In this document: positions 60,501 to 64,000 of the stretch, in pieces
How the letters are laid out: every line of letters starts with the position of its first letter
Position numbering within the stretch: the first letter of the stretch is position 1
DNA from: Salininema proteolyticum
GTDB lineage: Bacteria > Actinomycetota > Actinomycetes > Mycobacteriales > Micromonosporaceae
Assembly (NCBI RefSeq): GCF_042685645.1
Contig: NZ_JBHUNX010000001.1
Span: forward strand, 62,001-126,000
Length of the DNA stretch: 64,000 nt
Direction of reading: 5' to 3'
The notes under the pieces: model-generated
The model's database searches: none
What the model was told of the DNA's origin: nothing
Seen by the model: the letters and a program-made list of their open reading frames with translations, nothing else
Made by a program: the position numbers and the translations under genes

Positions 60501-60989
60501 GTGGCATTTAAGAGACCCGGCTCCACCGTCGGCGGAACGAGCGTCTTGACTCGGGCAGTTCTGGCCCTTGCGTCGATCGTCGCCGCCATCGGCTTCACCA
60601 CCGTCGCAACTGCGGCGCCGGCGGCCGCCGCCGGCCCGTGCGGCTCGTCGTACGCACAGGTCGGACACTATCCGATCAAGTCCTCGTCCTTCGGCACGGT
60701 CGGCTACATCGATGTCTACTGGTCGTCGACGACCCAACGGAACTGCGCCGTCATGGACTCGGTCGGTGTCTCGCGAGGTTTCGCGAGGTACAAGATGGCG
60801 CTCATCTACCCCTCCTCCTCGCCTCGTGAGGCGGACATCGACGCCGGGGACTTCAAGTACTACGCCGGACCGGTCTACACCCCGAGGGGCTACAACATGT
60901 CGGGCGAGTGCATCACCGTCAAGGGCGCCGTCAAGATGCCCGACGGGTCCGCGCCCGACAGGCAATTGAGTAACGTCCACTGCGGCTGA
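60501..60989 (+). CDS. Secreted small protein, spore-associated-protein-like pattern
   Basis: 162 residues: signal peptide (VLTRAVLALASIVAAIGFTT, cleavage after APAAAA near 44), then about 118 residues with cysteines in GPCGSSYAQVG, QRNCAVMD, GECITVKG and VHCG. The beta-rich mature part has the outline of SapA-like spore-associated proteins of actinomycetes (CGSxY start), but the match is weak. GTG start preceded by GAGGAGG. Exported by Sec. Confidence 0.72.
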   Translation: MAFKRPGSTVGGTSVLTRAVLALASIVAAIGFTTVATAAPAAAAGPCGSSYAQVGHYPIKSSSFGTVGYIDVYWSSTTQRNCAVMDSVGVSRGFARYKMALIYPSSSPREADIDAGDFKYYAGPVYTPRGYNMSGECITVKGAVKMPDGSAPDRQLSNVHCG

Positions 60990-61314
60990 ACTCGACGCCA
61001 CGAGTCCGCGTAGAGTGCGGTGCTGGATCGGGGTTCGCCGGTCCAGCACAGTGGAAACGCGCTCCAACGCCGTCTGCTGCGAATGGCGCTCCTCGTGGAC
61101 AACGGAGTACCGACCGGTCGGCGCAGCTGGACACCGTGACCTTGAGGCTGTCGACCATCGACGTCGAAATCAGCTCGCGGCAGCGGAGGCATTCCCTTCT
61201 CAGCAGCATGGAGAACGGTCCTCCCGACCGGACTAAATGCATCGGTCTCCGCGTTGTACGACGTACTGACACAGCCGCGTGAGCCCTCGGTTCACCGTGA
61301 ACGAGGAGGAGCCG
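60990..61314. other. Intergenic region before the LysR gene
   Basis: About 325 bases. A GTAC-GAC-GTAC repeat near 61257-61267 and a GAGGAGGAG ribosome binding site at 61303 are the only elements recognised. Confidence 0.45.
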
Positions 61315-62211
61315 ATGAGTCTTCGCCAGTACGAGTACGCCCTGGCCGTCGCCGAACACGGCTCCGTGACGGCCGCGGCGGAGCTGTTGCACGTGGCCCA
61401 GCCGTCGATGTCCCAGCAGATCCGCAACCTGGAGCGGGAACTCGGTGTCCGATTGTTCGCCCGGACCCCGTCAGGTCTGGTGCCGACCATAGTCGGGCAG
61501 GCGTTCCTGCGGGAGGCCGAAGTCGCGGTCAACGCCTCGCGACGGGCGAAGGCGACGGCGCGGGCCGGAGCCGAGGATCTTGCGGGCGAGCTCGTCGTCT
61601 CGGTTCAAATGGGGTTCGGCACGAGACAGCTGCCGCGTGCGCTCGGCGCGCTGCGCCGGCGATTCCCGCGGCTCGAGTTCACCGTCTTCGAGGAGCCGAG
61701 CTCTGCCGAGCTGGAACGGCTGGGCCGTCGGGGCGTTCTCGACCTCGCCCTCATGGCGGCTTGCGAACAGACCCCTGACGACGCCCACAGGCTCGGGTAC
61801 GAGGAGTTCGTCGTGATGCTGAGTCCGGGGCATCCGCTTCTCAACGGAGACCGGATCGACCCGCGCTCACTGGCCGGCGAGCCTTGGGTGCGGTTCGATC
61901 GTGACAGTGCGCTCGACGGGGTACTAGAGAACCTGCTGCGAGACAACGAACTGAACCTCACCACGGTCGCCCGCGTCTCTCAGACGGCGACGGCCGCGCG
62001 TTGGGCCGCCCACGGGCTCGGAGCGGCCCTGATCCCGGCTTCGGCCGTCCCGCACGGTCACGAGCAGCTCGTTCGTCCGTTGTCGCCTGGCCTGACCCAT
62101 CCCGTCATCGCCGTACTCCGGTCCGACGCGGGCCCCGCCGAGACGGCGTTGCTCGACCTTCTCCGTCAAGAGACCTGGGCGGAGACCGCCTCCTTCTCCC
62201 CGATTCCCTGA
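61315..62211 (+). CDS. LysR family transcriptional regulator
   Basis: 298 residues. N-terminal HTH: YALAVAEHGSVTAAAELLHVAQPSMSQQIRNLERELG (landmarks GSVTAAAELL, QPSMSQQIRNLE). The effector domain of PBP type follows from residue 90 (ELVVSVQMGFGTRQLPRALGAL). It usually binds a coinducer. The convergent SDR gene at 62266 is not an obvious target since it is transcribed toward it. ATG after GAGGAGGAG. Confidence 0.9.
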   Translation: MSLRQYEYALAVAEHGSVTAAAELLHVAQPSMSQQIRNLERELGVRLFARTPSGLVPTIVGQAFLREAEVAVNASRRAKATARAGAEDLAGELVVSVQMGFGTRQLPRALGALRRRFPRLEFTVFEEPSSAELERLGRRGVLDLALMAACEQTPDDAHRLGYEEFVVMLSPGHPLLNGDRIDPRSLAGEPWVRFDRDSALDGVLENLLRDNELNLTTVARVSQTATAARWAAHGLGAALIPASAVPHGHEQLVRPLSPGLTHPVIAVLRSDAGPAETALLDLLRQETWAETASFSPIP

Positions 62212-62265
62212 CCGGCGAGAAGGAGGCGGGTCCGAGAACGCACGGTGTTCCGGTCCCCGACGGCC

Positions 62266-63048
62266 TCAACCCATGGGGAATTCGCCGCCGTCCACGGTGA
62301 GGTTCCGCCCCGTCAGCCAGGCCGCCCGGTCGGACGCGAAGAACAGCACCGCCTGGGCGATGTCGTCGGGCAGGCCGTCGCGACCGAGCGGCACGACGGC
62401 GCCTTCGGCCGGAATCGCGTCGTTCTGACCGGTCACCTTCGCCCACTCCTTCCGTGTCTGCTCGCCGCCGGGTGAGGCCACTCGGCCGGGCGACACCGTA
62501 TTTACTCGGATCCCGAACGGCGCCTGCTCCAACGCCAGGCCCCTGCTGTAGGTCTCCAATGCGGCCTTCGCCGTCACGTAATGCAGGAACTGCGGCACCT
62601 CCGGCGTGAGGGTAGCGGCGGAGGAGATGTGGACGATCGCTCCCGATCCCCGTTCCCTCATTCCCGGCAGCAGTAGCGAGTTCAACCGCACCGATGCCAG
62701 GAAGTTGAGGTCCAGCGCGTTCTGCCACTCCTCGTCCGGGATGGCCGAAGTCCCCTCGTGCGGTCGCGCTCCGCCCGCGTTGTGGACCAGGACGTCCACT
62801 CCGCCGAGCTTCTCCTTCGCGGCCGCGGCGAGGGCCTCGATTCCCGTGCGCGTCTGCACGTCCGCCTCTACGAAGGCGGCGCCGTCCGGTACTGTGCTCT
62901 TCGAAGACCTGGCGGTCGTGAGCACCTCGGCGCCCTCGTCCAGAAGTCGGCGCACGATGGCCACGCCGATACCCCGGGAGCCGCCCGTCACCAGGGCACG
63001 CTTCCCCTTGAACTCGCCCATTTCCGAACTCTTGTCTGTTGTGGTCAC
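62266..63048 (-). CDS. Short-chain dehydrogenase/reductase
   Basis: 260 residues of the classical SDR fold: cofactor loop VTGGSRGIGVAI, DVLVHNAGGARP, catalytic Ser in VHISSAATLTP and YxxxK in HYVTAKAALETYS, and the C-terminal LTGRNLTVDGGEFPMG. An oxidoreductase for an unknown alcohol or ketone with NAD(P)H. GTG 63048 is used because GGAAGG precedes it at 9 nt; ATG 63021 (MGEFKGK) is the alternative. Confidence 0.9.
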   Translation of the reverse strand: MTTTDKSSEMGEFKGKRALVTGGSRGIGVAIVRRLLDEGAEVLTTARSSKSTVPDGAAFVEADVQTRTGIEALAAAAKEKLGGVDVLVHNAGGARPHEGTSAIPDEEWQNALDLNFLASVRLNSLLLPGMRERGSGAIVHISSAATLTPEVPQFLHYVTAKAALETYSRGLALEQAPFGIRVNTVSPGRVASPGGEQTRKEWAKVTGQNDAIPAEGAVVPLGRDGLPDDIAQAVLFFASDRAAWLTGRNLTVDGGEFPMG

Positions 63049-63066
63049 GCCACATGTCCTTCCCAT

Positions 63067-63547
63067 AGCGAATCAATCGCTCGGCGGAAGACCGATCCAC
63101 TTGCGCGGCAATCGATGCTGTGAAGCGTTCGCGGTCGTTCCGTCGAGGGATTCCACGGTAGGTTCGGGTAAAGACGGTGGTCAAAGACTGATTTTCAGCA
63201 AACGGCATAGGGAATTCCTATCGCCCCTGATGAAACCGATCCGTACATCCAGCAGGGCGCAAAGCAAGTGCTGACTGACACATCGACAGTGCGCTTTCTG
63301 GGAGGGGGCTCTGGCGGTCAGGTCGTACCCTGCGAAGCCATGGTGCGGTGCTTGAAGCGCGCCCGCGCCGGCGAAGATCCCACCCCTCGAGAGAAGGCCG
63401 GACCTATCCTCATGGGGTAATCGAGAGGATTCCACTCATGGTGGACGCCTCGGCTTGGCGATAGGTCGGCCGTCAGGCTCTCCTGAAGACGATGCCGACC
63501 GGGACTGGCAACACCACGCTGTGAATGTGAACCACTTGTCTGCTGAA
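63067..63547. other. Intergenic region with a possible decarboxylase scrap
   Basis: About 480 bases. At 63334-63375 the sequence reads EAMVRCLKRARAG, similar to the C-terminal AMVRCWNRVAAG of the decarboxylase at 52718; homology is only about 13 residues and may be a small remnant. No other gene is supported. Confidence 0.4.
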
Positions 63548-63976
63548 ATGACTGCCATGGACGAAGATGCGATGCTCGCCAGATTCGGCACCCGGTCAAC
63601 CGGCAGCGACCTCGATGAGATCCGGAATATCCTCGCTGCTCACACCGCTCTCGAACGCCGACGTCAAGGCGCGGGCGACGTACTGGTGATGAAGCTCTGC
63701 TGCGTGCACCTCTTCAATGGCGGCGAACCGTCCGACACCCTGCTCATCTGGAGGGCGAAGAAATCCAGTTTCGACAGCGATCTCGGTATTGATGTACAAC
63801 TGCTCTGTGGCCAAGGATTGGCCGAGACGGAGGTCTTTCTATCATCAGAGCGATCGAACGATGCCGCCAGAGCACTCGAGTACCTGAATCAGTGCAAGGC
63901 CGCCGGAGACTTCAACGGGTTCACCGTTGACGACGAATCGGAGATGTGGGACGCATACTACGGATTGCGAGAGTAA
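63548..63976 (+). CDS. Hypothetical cytoplasmic protein
   Basis: 142 residues from ATG 63548 (MTAMDED; ATG 63557 is equally likely). Soluble; landmarks are NILAAHTALERRRQG, VMKLCCVHLFNGGEP, DTLLIWRAKKSSFDSDLG and WDAYYGLRE. Codon use is less GC-rich than its neighbours. No known domain. The region resembles DUF-type immunity-like small proteins but nothing supports a function. Confidence 0.65.
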   Translation: MTAMDEDAMLARFGTRSTGSDLDEIRNILAAHTALERRRQGAGDVLVMKLCCVHLFNGGEPSDTLLIWRAKKSSFDSDLGIDVQLLCGQGLAETEVFLSSERSNDAARALEYLNQCKAAGDFNGFTVDDESEMWDAYYGLRE

Positions 63977-64000
63977 TGGCCCCTCTTTTGCTTCACGACC

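Noticed and set aside
63334..63375. Decarboxylase pseudogene near the right end
   Set aside because: Only about 13 residues resemble the C-terminus of the 52718 gene, too short to call.

Overview
The window is GC-rich chromosomal DNA from a high-GC Gram-positive (actinomycete-type) bacterium. The evidence is the strong third-position GC bias of the genes, GTG/TTG starts, several apparently leaderless genes with a -10 hexamer 6-8 nt before the start codon, and typical actinobacterial families: a SARP/BTAD regulator with NB-ARC and TPR regions, a tandem MerR (TioE-like) regulator, a MocR regulator, DUF998, DUF4190, DUF4267, DUF5993 and an LPXTG surface protein. The genus cannot be fixed from sequence alone. 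No rRNA, tRNA or CRISPR array was seen.

Layout. 1-16 kb is ordinary accessory metabolism with several thiol-redox genes: a truncated ABC exporter, a DUF5993-DsbB pair, a LuxR-type regulator, a DsbA-like membrane protein, a flavin disulfide reductase, a MarR regulator with operators in front of an EthD-type gene, a CcdA-DsbA operon, a B3/B4 protein, a desaturase, a LysE exporter and an AhpD-like protein. 16-24 kb holds a membrane protein, a divergent MerR/erythromycin-esterase-like pair, small membrane and secreted proteins, and the C-terminal remnant of an ABC ATPase.

24-36 kb is a lineage-specific duplication region. A divergent two-gene module (anchored protein of about 385 aa plus membrane-anchored protein of 258 aa) occurs twice, each time around a nearly identical 79-bp intergenic promoter. 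In both copies the 258-aa gene is broken: in one by a 25-bp tandem duplication, in the other by an IS21-family element with a 6-bp target duplication. Between the copies lie fragments of two further duplicated genes and a large SARP-type regulator.

36-49 kb contains secreted and surface proteins, a LysE exporter, a frameshifted winged-helix gene, an asparagine-synthase-like ATPase, a hydrolase, and two identical inverted ISAzo13-family elements flanking a dead IS4-type transposase. 49-64 kb contains two regulator-target pairs with visible operators (TetR/DUF4267 and MocR/PLP decarboxylase), a serine recombinase with altered catalytic residues, then an AT-rich leader and a compact cluster: an 87-aa membrane peptide, ABC ATPase, ABC permease, a 106-aa membrane protein and an M50-like membrane protease. 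The right end has a hydrolase with SARP-like heptad repeats, a secreted protein, and a convergent LysR/SDR pair.

The best candidate for an undescribed system is the 55.85-59.21 kb peptide/ABC/protease cluster. It has the outline of a peptide production and self-protection operon (compare YydF-YydH-YydI-YydJ of Bacillus, without the radical SAM gene). The doubly inactivated duplicated module at 25-36 kb is the second point of interest.
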